Positions 17,754 to 26,303 of a stretch of 64,000 nucleotides of DNA are shown here, piece after piece. The position numbers and the translations under genes were made by a program. The number at the start of each line of letters is the position of its first letter. Position 1 is the stretch's first letter. The DNA comes from Microcoleus sp. FACHB-61 (GTDB lineage Bacteria > Cyanobacteriota > Cyanobacteriia > Cyanobacteriales > Microcoleaceae), in the NCBI GenBank assembly GCA_014695295.1, contig JACJNY010000070.1, positions 62,001-126,000 on the forward strand. Direction: 5' to 3'. A model generated the notes under the pieces. That model did not search any database and had not been told where the DNA came from. It worked only from the letters and a program-made list of their open reading frames with translations.

Positions 17754-19605
17754 TGACTACCACTATTTGGGTAATTCCCTGCAAGAAAGCGGTCGGTTTG
17801 ATGAGGCTGTTGCTGCTTACAAAAAAGCTATTGAATTAACTCCTGATTTTTCTTGGTCTTATCACAGTTTGGGCGATGTTTTGCTGAAACTTGGAAAATG
17901 GGAGGAAGCTGTTGCTGCTTACAAAAAAGCTGTTGAGTTAAATCCTGATTTTTCCTGGTCTTATCACAATTTGGGCGATGCTTTGCTGAAACTTCAGCAA
18001 TGGGAAGAGGCTGCTGCTGCTTACCGCTGCGAGATTGCACTCAACTCGGATTTTGCTTGGTCTTTTTGCAATTTAGGCGACGCTTTAACTAAACTCAAAC
18101 AGTGGGATGAAGCTATCGCCGCGTATTTAAAAGCTGTTGAAATTGACGCAAATTTGCCGGGAATTTACGAGAAGTTGGGATACGCTCTCGGACAAACAGA
18201 ATCTGATTTAAACTTAGTGTTAGAACAATCTCAATTGCAAATTACACCGGAAAATTGGGAGTTTTATTTGCAGTTAGGAGATAATTTAGCCAAGTACGAT
18301 CGCCCAAAAAGCGCAATTATTTTTTACAAAATGCTATTGACAACTATGCCGGATTGTGCCGAGCTGTCAGCAGGATTAGAGGAGTTGTTGCAGCAGCAAG
18401 AAAAGTGCGTTAGCGAAGCCCTCGAAGAGGATCGCGCATTAGCCTCATCTCGCGCAACTGTCGCCCAAAAACCAGATGATTGCTGGTCTTATTACAATTT
18501 AGGTGCTGTTCTGAGCCACCAAAAATATTGGGAGGAAGCGGCTGCGGCATTTTTCCAAGCAATAGAAATAAATCCAGATCTTCCTTGGTGGTTTTATTAC
18601 AATTTGTGGGAAGTTTTTGTTAGGCAAAACAAGCTAGATGAAGTTGAGAACTTGTGCCGCGAAGTTGTTGCAGCTAAACCGGAGGCTTTTTGGCCTTATC
18701 TGAATTTGGGGGAAGCTTTGACGAGGCAAGGTAAAATTGCAGAGGCGATTGATTTTTATCGAACTGTCAGTTTAAAAGAAAGTTTGGCATCTCTTATCAG
18801 TAAGAGAACAGGCAAGATGCCTGTTCTACAAGAAGATACAGGCATCTTGCCTGTTCTACAAAGTTGGAACTTAAAACCAGTCAAAGTTCCTAACTTTATA
18901 ATTATTGGTTCTCAGCGGTGCGGGACGACTTCTCTGTATACTTATTTAGCTCAACACCCGCAAATTTTGACTCCGATTAAAAAGGAGATGGATTTTTTCT
19001 CGTGGCACTTTGACAGAGGGATTGATTGGTATTTGGCTCATTTTCCGCCAATGCCGCAGGGAGAGCAATTTTTGACGGGCGAAGCAAGTCCGAGCTATTT
19101 TGACTGTCGGGAAGCACCGGAACGGCTCTACACCGCGTTTCCAGAGGCTAAACTGATTGTACTGTTGCGAAATCCGGTCGATCGGGCGATTTCTCAATTT
19201 TACCGCTTGACTGCCTTAAATTGGGAAGCGCGATCGCTCGATCGAGCAATTAGCGATGAAGTTGAACGGTTGAATCAAAATCCCGAATACATCATCGGCG
19301 AGGAACCAGGAAATTATTTAGCTCGCGGTAGGTACATAGAATTTATAAAAAACTGGCGGAATTTCTTTCCCCAAGAACAGTTGTTAATTTTGAAAAGCGA
19401 AGATTTTTATGCGGGTGCAGCGGGGACTGTCAAGCAGGTTTTAGAATTTTTAGATTTGCCGGAATATCAATTGTCTGAATACCAGAATGCTAATCCCGGT
19501 TCTTACCAGCCGGTCAATCAATCGGTTCGCGATTGGTTGAGGAATTATTTTCAACCTTACAATCAGCAGCTAGAGGAGTATTTAAGCACAAATTTTAATT
19601 GGTAA
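17746..19605 (+). CDS. TPR protein with C-terminal PAPS-dependent sulfotransferase
   Basis: About 619 residues. The start is the ATG at 17746 inside ATGTATAA, overlapping the upstream stop by 8 bp, which indicates translational coupling. TPRs span residues 1-350. The C-terminal domain (about 380-619) is a sulfotransferase: the 5'-phosphosulfate loop IIGSQRCGTTSLYTYL near 385, the 3'-phosphate motif LRNPVDRAISQFYRL, and ARGRYIEFIKNW. Such domains move sulfate from PAPS to sugar hydroxyls. Together with the two GT61 fusions upstream this suggests a sulfated glycan. A repeat pair at 18806-18862 is inserted in frame just before the enzyme domain and encodes GKMPVLQEDTGILPVLQ, so the TPR-enzyme linker is partly mobile-repeat derived. 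Confidence 0.93.
   Translation: MYNDYHYLGNSLQESGRFDEAVAAYKKAIELTPDFSWSYHSLGDVLLKLGKWEEAVAAYKKAVELNPDFSWSYHNLGDALLKLQQWEEAAAAYRCEIALNSDFAWSFCNLGDALTKLKQWDEAIAAYLKAVEIDANLPGIYEKLGYALGQTESDLNLVLEQSQLQITPENWEFYLQLGDNLAKYDRPKSAIIFYKMLLTTMPDCAELSAGLEELLQQQEKCVSEALEEDRALASSRATVAQKPDDCWSYYNLGAVLSHQKYWEEAAAAFFQAIEINPDLPWWFYYNLWEVFVRQNKLDEVENLCREVVAAKPEAFWPYLNLGEALTRQGKIAEAIDFYRTVSLKESLASLISKRTGKMPVLQEDTGILPVLQSWNLKPVKVPNFIIIGSQRCGTTSLYTYLAQHPQILTPIKKEMDFFSWHFDRGIDWYLAHFPPMPQGEQFLTGEASPSYFDCREAPERLYTAFPEAKLIVLLRNPVDRAISQFYRLTALNWEARSLDRAISDEVERLNQNPEYIIGEEPGNYLARGRYIEFIKNWRNFFPQEQLLILKSEDFYAGAAGTVKQVLEFLDLPEYQLSEYQNANPGSYQPVNQSVRDWLRNYFQPYNQQLEEYLSTNFNW
18806..18862 (+). repeat. Family C repeat core (two copies) inserted in frame inside the sulfotransferase gene
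   Basis: Two tandem units, AACAGGCAAGATGCCTGTTC-TACAA and TACAGGCATCTTGCCTGTTC-TACAA, match the hairpin core of the MITE-like family C (1453-1472 and 58070-58090). In this gene they are read as GKMPVLQ and GILPVLQ. The element's terminal repeats are absent. The frame is kept and no stop is introduced. Confidence 0.85.
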
Positions 19606-19626
19606 TAAACTTTCTTTTTGCTACTT

Positions 19627-19720
19627 TCAGGACTTAAGCAGGGGTGGTCAGAAGCCGGGTTTTTTTAGCAAATTTGCGGGTTCCAACGAAGTATTTTCGG
19701 GAAAAAACCGGGTTTTTTGG
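19627..19720. repeat. Interspersed repeat family B, copy 3
   Basis: It contains CAGGACTTAAGC, then GAAGCCGGGTTTTTTTAGC, ACGAAGTATTTTCGGGAAA and AAAACCGGGTTTTTT. It fills a third of the 320-bp spacer after the sulfotransferase gene. The remainder of the spacer holds the promoter of the peroxiredoxin gene. Confidence 0.7.
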
Positions 19721-19849
19721 GTCGGAGTGCCTCCATGATGGCGTCTCTAGCGAGAGCGGAGGAAGTCGGACTTACCGCACATGATATGGCGCAGAAACTG
19801 GGTTTTTGACTCCCGCGCCCCCAAGTCCGAGGAAAAGACCCCCCTACAC

Positions 19850-19879
19850 TTGACAAGTCATACTCGTTATGAGTACGAT
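19850..19879 (+). promoter_or_regulatory. Candidate promoter with internal inverted repeat, upstream of the peroxiredoxin gene
   Basis: TTGACA at 19850-19855 and TACGAT at 19874-19879 are separated by 18 bp, a plausible sigma-70 type promoter 47 bp before the start codon. Between and overlapping the -10 lies TACTC-GTTAT-GAGTA (19861-19875), an inverted repeat that could be an operator for a redox or metal regulator. The regulator is not known. Confidence 0.5.
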
Positions 19880-19925
19880 AAACTAAGCAAAGGAATTTAA
19901 CCCAAGTACCCAAGAACTCAAAATC

Positions 19926-20660
19926 ATGCTGACGAACCACGAAGGTCAAAGAGTACCCAAAGTCACCTTTCGCACTCGCAAAGACAACGAGTGGGTCGAT
20001 GTCACCACCGATGATATATTTGCAGGCAAAACCGTAGCAGTGTTCTCGCTGCCGGGAGCTTTTACTCCCACTTGTTCGTCAACGCACCTCCCGGGTTACA
20101 ACGAATTGGCCAAAGTTTTCAAAGAAAACGGCGTAGATGATATCGTTTGTATTTCCGTCAACGACACCTTTGTGATGAACGAATGGGCAAAAAACCAAGA
20201 ATCAGACAATGTGACGCTAATTCCCGACGGTAACGGCGAATTTACCGAAGGCATGGGAATGCTGGTAGACAAAACAGATTTAGGCTTTGGCAAGCGGTCT
20301 TGGCGTTATTCTATGCTAGTAAAAGATGGCGTAGTTGAAAAAATGTTTATTGAGCCTGATGAACCGGGCGACCCTTTCAAAGTGTCCGATGCCGAGACGA
20401 TGCTCAACTACATCAACTCCGCAGCAGCCAAGCCGAAGGTAGTTTCGCTGTTTACAAAAATGGGCTGTCCCTTCTGCGCTAAGGCTAAGGCACTGCTGAG
20501 TAAAAATGGCTTGGATTATGAAGAAATCGTCTTGGGCCGGGATATCACCACTCGATCGCTCCGGGCTGTGACTGGCGCTACAACTGTGCCGCAAGTATTT
20601 ATAGACGGCAAGTTGATCGGTGGTTCCGAAGCCCTAGAGTCTTATTTTGCAGTTGCTTAG
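19926..20660 (+). CDS. Hybrid peroxiredoxin-glutaredoxin
   Basis: A 244-residue two-domain antioxidant enzyme that reduces peroxides and alkyl hydroperoxides with glutathione. Residues 1-160 are a Prx5-type peroxiredoxin with the catalytic motif [16 protein letters not shown] (peroxidatic Cys near residue 50). Residues about 172-244 are a glutaredoxin with the CPFC dithiol active site in [15 protein letters not shown], and [18 protein letters not shown] for glutathione binding. Fusion proteins of this kind are known from cyanobacteria and some pathogens. The gene appears monocistronic, with its own promoter at 19850-19879. The stop is followed by a short repeat rich in GCGCAC. Confidence 0.95.
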   Translation: MLTNHEGQRVPKVTFRTRKDNEWVDVTTDDIFAGKTVAVFSLPGAFTPTCSSTHLPGYNELAKVFKENGVDDIVCISVNDTFVMNEWAKNQESDNVTLIPDGNGEFTEGMGMLVDKTDLGFGKRSWRYSMLVKDGVVEKMFIEPDEPGDPFKVSDAETMLNYINSAAAKPKVVSLFTKMGCPFCAKAKALLSKNGLDYEEIVLGRDITTRSLRAVTGATTVPQVFIDGKLIGGSEALESYFAVA

Positions 20661-20863
20661 TTAAACAAAAATACTTAGCCTGCGGGTGCTCCGTGCACAC
20701 CTTACTCGTTGTAGGGTGCGCACTGTGCGCCTTTGCCGTATTTGGGGGTATTTAGCCCGATCGAGCTTTCGCGTCACAAGTTCGATCGGTCTATTGATCC
20801 ATTCTCGTGCCACAATTACTGGGGAAGTAATATTAAAAACGCAAGAAATGGGAGTGAACGATC

Positions 20864-21835
20864 GTGGATTTGAGTTTAGTCGCGTCAAATATCTTAAATC
20901 CACCCATATTGGCTTTTTTCATGGGAATGCTGGCAATTTTTCTCAAATCTGATTTAGAAATTCCAGCGCCCATCCCCAAACTGTTTTCGCTGTACCTGCT
21001 GTTTGCGATCGGATTTAAAGGCGGCGTCGAACTGTCCAAAAGCGGAATTGACCAGCAAGTTGCCCTGACAATTTTGGCAGCGATGGTGATGTCAATGCTA
21101 GTACCAATTTATACTTTTTTCATACTGAGGATCAAACTCGACGCTTACAATGCCGCAGCGATCGCAGCCACCTACGGTTCCATTAGCGCCGTAACATTTA
21201 TTACCGCAACCTCCTTCCTCACAGCACAGGGGATCGACTTTGACGGTTACATGGTAGCCGCGCTAGCATTAATGGAATCCCCAGCAATTATAGTCGGCCT
21301 AATCCTCGTGAGTGTATTCGGCGGGGAAGAAGGAAAACGCGAAATAGTTTGGCCAGAAGTGTTGCAAGAAGCATTCCTAAACAGTTCAGTTTTTCTACTG
21401 ATTGGCAGCCTAATTATGGGCATAATAACAGGAGAACACGGTTGGGAAGTTATGAGTCCGTTTACTCAAGACTTGTTTTACGGGGTTTTGACTTTTTTCT
21501 TGCTAGACATGGGGCTGGTTGCCGCTAGCAGAATTAAAGATTTGCAAGAAGCAGGAGTTTTTCTGATCGGCTTTGCAATCCTAATTCCCATAGTCAACGC
21601 AGTAATTGCTTTGCTAATAGCGAAATTAATCGGAATGCCGCAGGGAGACACTTTGTTGTTTGCCGTATTGTGCGCCAGTGCTTCTTATATAGCAGTACCA
21701 GCAGCGATGCGCCTAACTGTTCCCGAAGCGAATCCAAGTCTTTACATTTCAACGGCCTTAGCAGTGACATTTCCTTTTAATATCATTGTAGGCATTCCCC
21801 TGTATCTATACGGAATCAATATGTTTTGGAGGTGA
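20864..21835 (+). CDS. sbtA: Sodium-dependent bicarbonate transporter SbtA
   Basis: High-affinity Na+/HCO3- symporter of the inner membrane, part of the carbon-concentrating mechanism. The 323-residue product starts at a GTG (VDLSLVASNILNPPILAFF) and shows about ten hydrophobic segments in two inverted halves, with the conserved GFKGGVELSKSG near residue 50 and AATYGSISAVTF near 103. SbtA proteins are normally about 370 residues; this one is somewhat short in the central cytosolic loop (GGEEGKREIVW), the region that differs most between species. The gene is directly followed by sbtB; the sbtA 3' end carries the GGAGGTGA that serves as sbtB's RBS. It is likely induced at low CO2. Confidence 0.95.
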   Translation: MDLSLVASNILNPPILAFFMGMLAIFLKSDLEIPAPIPKLFSLYLLFAIGFKGGVELSKSGIDQQVALTILAAMVMSMLVPIYTFFILRIKLDAYNAAAIAATYGSISAVTFITATSFLTAQGIDFDGYMVAALALMESPAIIVGLILVSVFGGEEGKREIVWPEVLQEAFLNSSVFLLIGSLIMGIITGEHGWEVMSPFTQDLFYGVLTFFLLDMGLVAASRIKDLQEAGVFLIGFAILIPIVNAVIALLIAKLIGMPQGDTLLFAVLCASASYIAVPAAMRLTVPEANPSLYISTALAVTFPFNIIVGIPLYLYGINMFWR

Positions 21836-21836
21836 G

Positions 21837-22148
21837 ATGATGGAGCCAGTCAAAAGGATAGAAATCATAGCCCACTCAGTGGAACTCGGCAAAATTTTAG
21901 ACGGTTTAGACAAAGCTGGCGTACCCGGTTATTCCGTGATTCGTGATGTCGCGGGAAAAAGCACCAGGGATCACGTTTCCCGCCATTCATCAATGACGGC
22001 GTTGGATAACATTTATGTGCTTGCTTTTTGTTCACCAGCTCAAGTTTCAGCAGTTGCAGAAAACATTAGACCCGTGCTCAATAAATTTGGTGGGTCGTGT
22101 TTTATTTCAGATGCGGTGGAATTGCTAATTACTAGGTGCGTCGGGTAA
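21837..22148 (+). CDS. sbtB: PII-like regulator of bicarbonate transport SbtB
   Basis: A trimeric PII-like protein that binds adenine nucleotides and controls SbtA. The 103-residue product starts 1 bp after the sbtA stop (two consecutive ATGs at 21837 and 21840). The pattern EIIAHSVELGKILDGLDKAG, GYSVIRDVAG (T-loop base) and NIYVLAFC matches the family. The C terminus ends at LLITRCVG, without the CGPEGC redox extension described for the Synechocystis protein, so only one cysteine of that type remains. Direct coupling with sbtA fits 1:1 complex formation. Confidence 0.93.
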   Translation: MMEPVKRIEIIAHSVELGKILDGLDKAGVPGYSVIRDVAGKSTRDHVSRHSSMTALDNIYVLAFCSPAQVSAVAENIRPVLNKFGGSCFISDAVELLITRCVG

Positions 22149-23641
<1,493 letters not shown>

Positions 23642-23646
23642 TTTTT

Positions 23647-23755
23647 TGTGGAGTGGCATTTTCGGCGGGCTCGCGTGCCCACCCCACAAACAAATTCTTA
23701 TGATTTTTTGTGGAACGGGCGGGAGAGCCCGTTCCTGAGAATAGTACCTAATGTG
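23647..23755. repeat. Paired hairpins after GAPDH (family C related)
   Basis: Hairpin one pairs TTTGTGG-GTGG (23646-23657) with CCACCCCACAAA. Hairpin two is GGAACGGGC-GGGAGA-GCCCGTTCC. The block ends TGAGAATAGTACCTAATGTG, a degenerate version of the family C end. It may terminate the GAPDH transcript, since it lies directly after the stop. Confidence 0.65.
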
Positions 23756-23791
23756 AGTTAAACTTTTTTTGTTTCCGATTCGATCGCGCTC

Positions 23792-24157
23792 ATGTCTGAA
23801 TTACCACCGCTGAATAACGAAACTATTTGGGCTATCCTCAACGAAGAAATCGACGATGCTGCCGTCAACCGATTAGTTTGGCAGTATCTGGGCTACCGCT
23901 GCGATGCGGAGACTGGTAAGTGGAACAGTGCTGATGTTGCTACTGAGTGGCGCCAAGAGTACCCGGAACCGCCGGATTTTATCGCTTCTAGGCCGGCGAC
24001 GGTGAAATTGACTCGATCGACCCCTCCAGAAAACAAGCAGTTGCTGAAGGAAAAATTGGGGTTTAAGGGCTATAAAATTGGGGAATTCGGGCCGAGACAG
24101 ACTCGCAGGGCGACGATGGCTAATTGGTTGATGGGTTTTATGGAAGCTGGGGCTTAG
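23792..24157 (+). CDS. DUF1823 family protein
   Basis: A 121-residue soluble protein found, to my knowledge, in nearly all cyanobacteria and in some plastid-bearing eukaryotes. Recognisable blocks are NNETIWAILNEEIDDAAVN at the start, LGYRCDAETGKW, WRQEYPEPPDFI and LLKEKLGFKGYKIGEFGP in the C-terminal half. No enzyme motif, membrane segment or metal site is visible. The function is unknown. The gene stands alone, after the GAPDH gene and its hairpins. Confidence 0.88.
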   Translation: MSELPPLNNETIWAILNEEIDDAAVNRLVWQYLGYRCDAETGKWNSADVATEWRQEYPEPPDFIASRPATVKLTRSTPPENKQLLKEKLGFKGYKIGEFGPRQTRRATMANWLMGFMEAGA

Positions 24158-24456
24158 GAGTTATTGGGGATTGGCGTGCGGTTGTTGCGAGGGTAGGATT
24201 GAGGGTATGGATGGGTTGATTGGGCGATCGAACTATGTTTTTTGCTTCAAAATAAGGATTGAAATTTTTATTAAACTCTTCCTTTCTTTCTCTGTGTCAA
24301 GAGCGTCCTCTGCGGTTAATTAACAAAAATTCCGCCTGTTGAAAGTCAAAAAAAACTAAAACCCGCCAATTCAAACCTCCCCACCCCCAACCCTGACATC
24401 GGGCTGTTCCGTAAAGTATCCTAGAGTCCGCACAAACTCACTGTGAGAAAAACTTT

Positions 24457-25152
24457 ATGAACACCACCCATATGTCTCGATTGACAAGCATTTCCCTCGC
24501 TGCGCTAATGCTAGCCGGTGTTTAAGTCAACGCGCTCGCCACGCCAGCCACCACCCAACCCGCAACCCAACTCGCCCAAGCGACGGCCGAAAAGCGCCTC
24601 GTCGTCATGGATTTCGACTAGGGCACCACCAACAGCTATTACACTTCCTACAGGGGAGTCGGCGCCACCAAAGGCATCAGCTAACTGGTAATCAACGAAC
24701 TCGTCAACAATGGCACTTATACAGTAGTCGATCGTAGCAAACTCGAACAACTGCTCAAACAGCAAAATCGTAGCGGTACGATGGATGCCGGCACCGCAGC
24801 AGAAATTGGCAAGGAGTTAGGAGTTGACGCCGTGCTCATCGGCACCATTACCAAGTTTAATATCGACAAACAATCAGGTGGCGGCAGTTTCATGGGAATC
24901 GGCGCAGGTTCGCAAAAAACCAAAGCTACCGTTCAAATAGACGTGCGGTTAATCGCTACAGCTTCAGGAGATATTCTTGCCACCGCCAAAGCAGTAGGAG
25001 AAGCCGATCAAAGCGATTCTAATATTTCGGCCAGGGGAATCAGTGGCAATTCCGGCAGCAACAATGAGGATACACTTTTGAGCGCGGCAGTTGACAAAGC
25101 CGTCTCACAAATGGTGACTAAACTTGCAGAGGGATCTAAGAAATTAGGTTAG
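24457..25152 (+). pseudogene. CsgG-like (curli-assembly family) protein with three in-frame stop codons
   Basis: Starting at the ATG at 24457, one continuous frame reads a signal peptide (MSRLTSISLAALMLAGV), then KRLVVMDFD, LVINELVNNGTYTVVDRSKL and AAEIGKELGVDAVLIGTITKF, which is the CsgG/HfaB pattern of outer-membrane-associated proteins. Stops interrupt it at 24523 (TAA), 24619 (TAG) and 24682 (TAA), but there is no frameshift anywhere and the last 470 bp are fully open. The third stop sits after KGIS where relatives have an acidic or polar residue. It is either a young pseudogene or a sequence-error or recoding case; an ATG at 24781 could start a 123-residue fragment. Confidence 0.8.
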
Positions 25153-25403
25153 CAATCAAGCATCATACAAGCATCATATCAAATATGCTGATACCAAATC
25201 CGGCTTAAATATTTCCTGGATCTCTTAGTGTGTCCGAGCCTAGGTCGGGTCGCGTAAACAGCGGCATACTTTATTTGTATAGTTTGAGGTCAAAAAGTTT
25301 CAACCCCCTCCTTCATAAAGGAAGTAATAAACCCGGATTTGGTATTAATTATTTTCCGGGCAATTGTGCTCACAGATTCGAGCTGAGTAAACTATTTTAA
25401 ACT

Positions 25404-26138
25404 CTAGCTCAATTCAGTAGAAAGGCTACGCTTCAGCCATGTTTTGGTTGTTCTTGCTGCACCTGCCAATTGCCAGACCCCAGGTACACGGTCAAACCAG
25501 GCATTAGGATAGATGTCACTACGGGAACTCCTTTGCCACCCCAGGTTTGGAGAAGCAATCAAGGTGACAACATCGGGATTTTGAGATCGGAAAGTAGAAT
25601 AAGCTCCGTCGATGTGCATCGGGCCGCCGTCGGGATGTCCCGGAGGTCGCTGTTGCACTTCTTCCAGAAAGCGCAGGAGGCGATCGAAAATCCTGCCATT
25701 TACAGCGTAAAAATGAGTGGTCATCACGCCCTCAGAAAAGGGCACGAGGGCGACAGGAGACTTTTTTTCAACCTCTTCGACGTGTCCGAAGTAGACGAAA
25801 TCCCACTCTTGCTGACACAGTTGTTCGACGATAAGAGCTTGGTGTGTTCTGAACTTTGGTGAAATTTCTAGGTCGTCTTCTACAATCAGGATATTGCTCA
25901 ACCCCTGCTGTTTTGCCTGCTGGAGGATAGCTACATGACTGGAAAAGCATCCCCTCGCCCCAATGCTGGGGAAACCTCCAGCTTCGTCGGGGCGGATTGC
26001 CGGAAATATCTCAACCTTATGGGGCGTGAGGGGCATTCCTGCTTCTTCTAATTCCTTGACTATGAGCTGGCGTCGATCTTTCCTCTCAGGCAGATTTACC
26101 GCATAAACTCCCTGGAAATAGTCTGTGATTTTCGTCAT
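25404..26138 (-). CDS. Family 25 glycosyltransferase
   Basis: About 244 residues from the ATG at 26138 (MTKITDYFQGVYAVNLPERK); another ATG lies at 26153. GT25 enzymes transfer galactose or glucose onto lipooligosaccharide or other glycans. The family marks are YAVNLPERKDRR at the N terminus, GARGCFSSHVAILQ near residue 60, and the metal-binding ILIVEDDLEISP near residue 83. MHIDGAYSTFRSQNPDVVTL fits the acceptor region. It has no membrane segment. The gene faces the CsgG-like pseudogene and lies downstream of the PP2C gene on the same strand, with a 165-bp gap. Confidence 0.88.
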   Translation of the reverse strand: MTKITDYFQGVYAVNLPERKDRRQLIVKELEEAGMPLTPHKVEIFPAIRPDEAGGFPSIGARGCFSSHVAILQQAKQQGLSNILIVEDDLEISPKFRTHQALIVEQLCQQEWDFVYFGHVEEVEKKSPVALVPFSEGVMTTHFYAVNGRIFDRLLRFLEEVQQRPPGHPDGGPMHIDGAYSTFRSQNPDVVTLIASPNLGWQRSSRSDIYPNAWFDRVPGVWQLAGAARTTKTWLKRSLSTELS

Positions 26139-26303
26139 AGTTCGATCTCGCATCAAGAAGTTGATAAATCTTCGGCTCGCTGGACTCCGGTTTCAATTGA
26201 AGTCTGTGTCTGCCTTAAATCCCTCTATCTTTAGCAAGATGTATCTTCCTTTTTCTCAAACTTACTCAAATCCCCTCGGCACAATCTAGCAGTGAGAGTT
26301 TAA

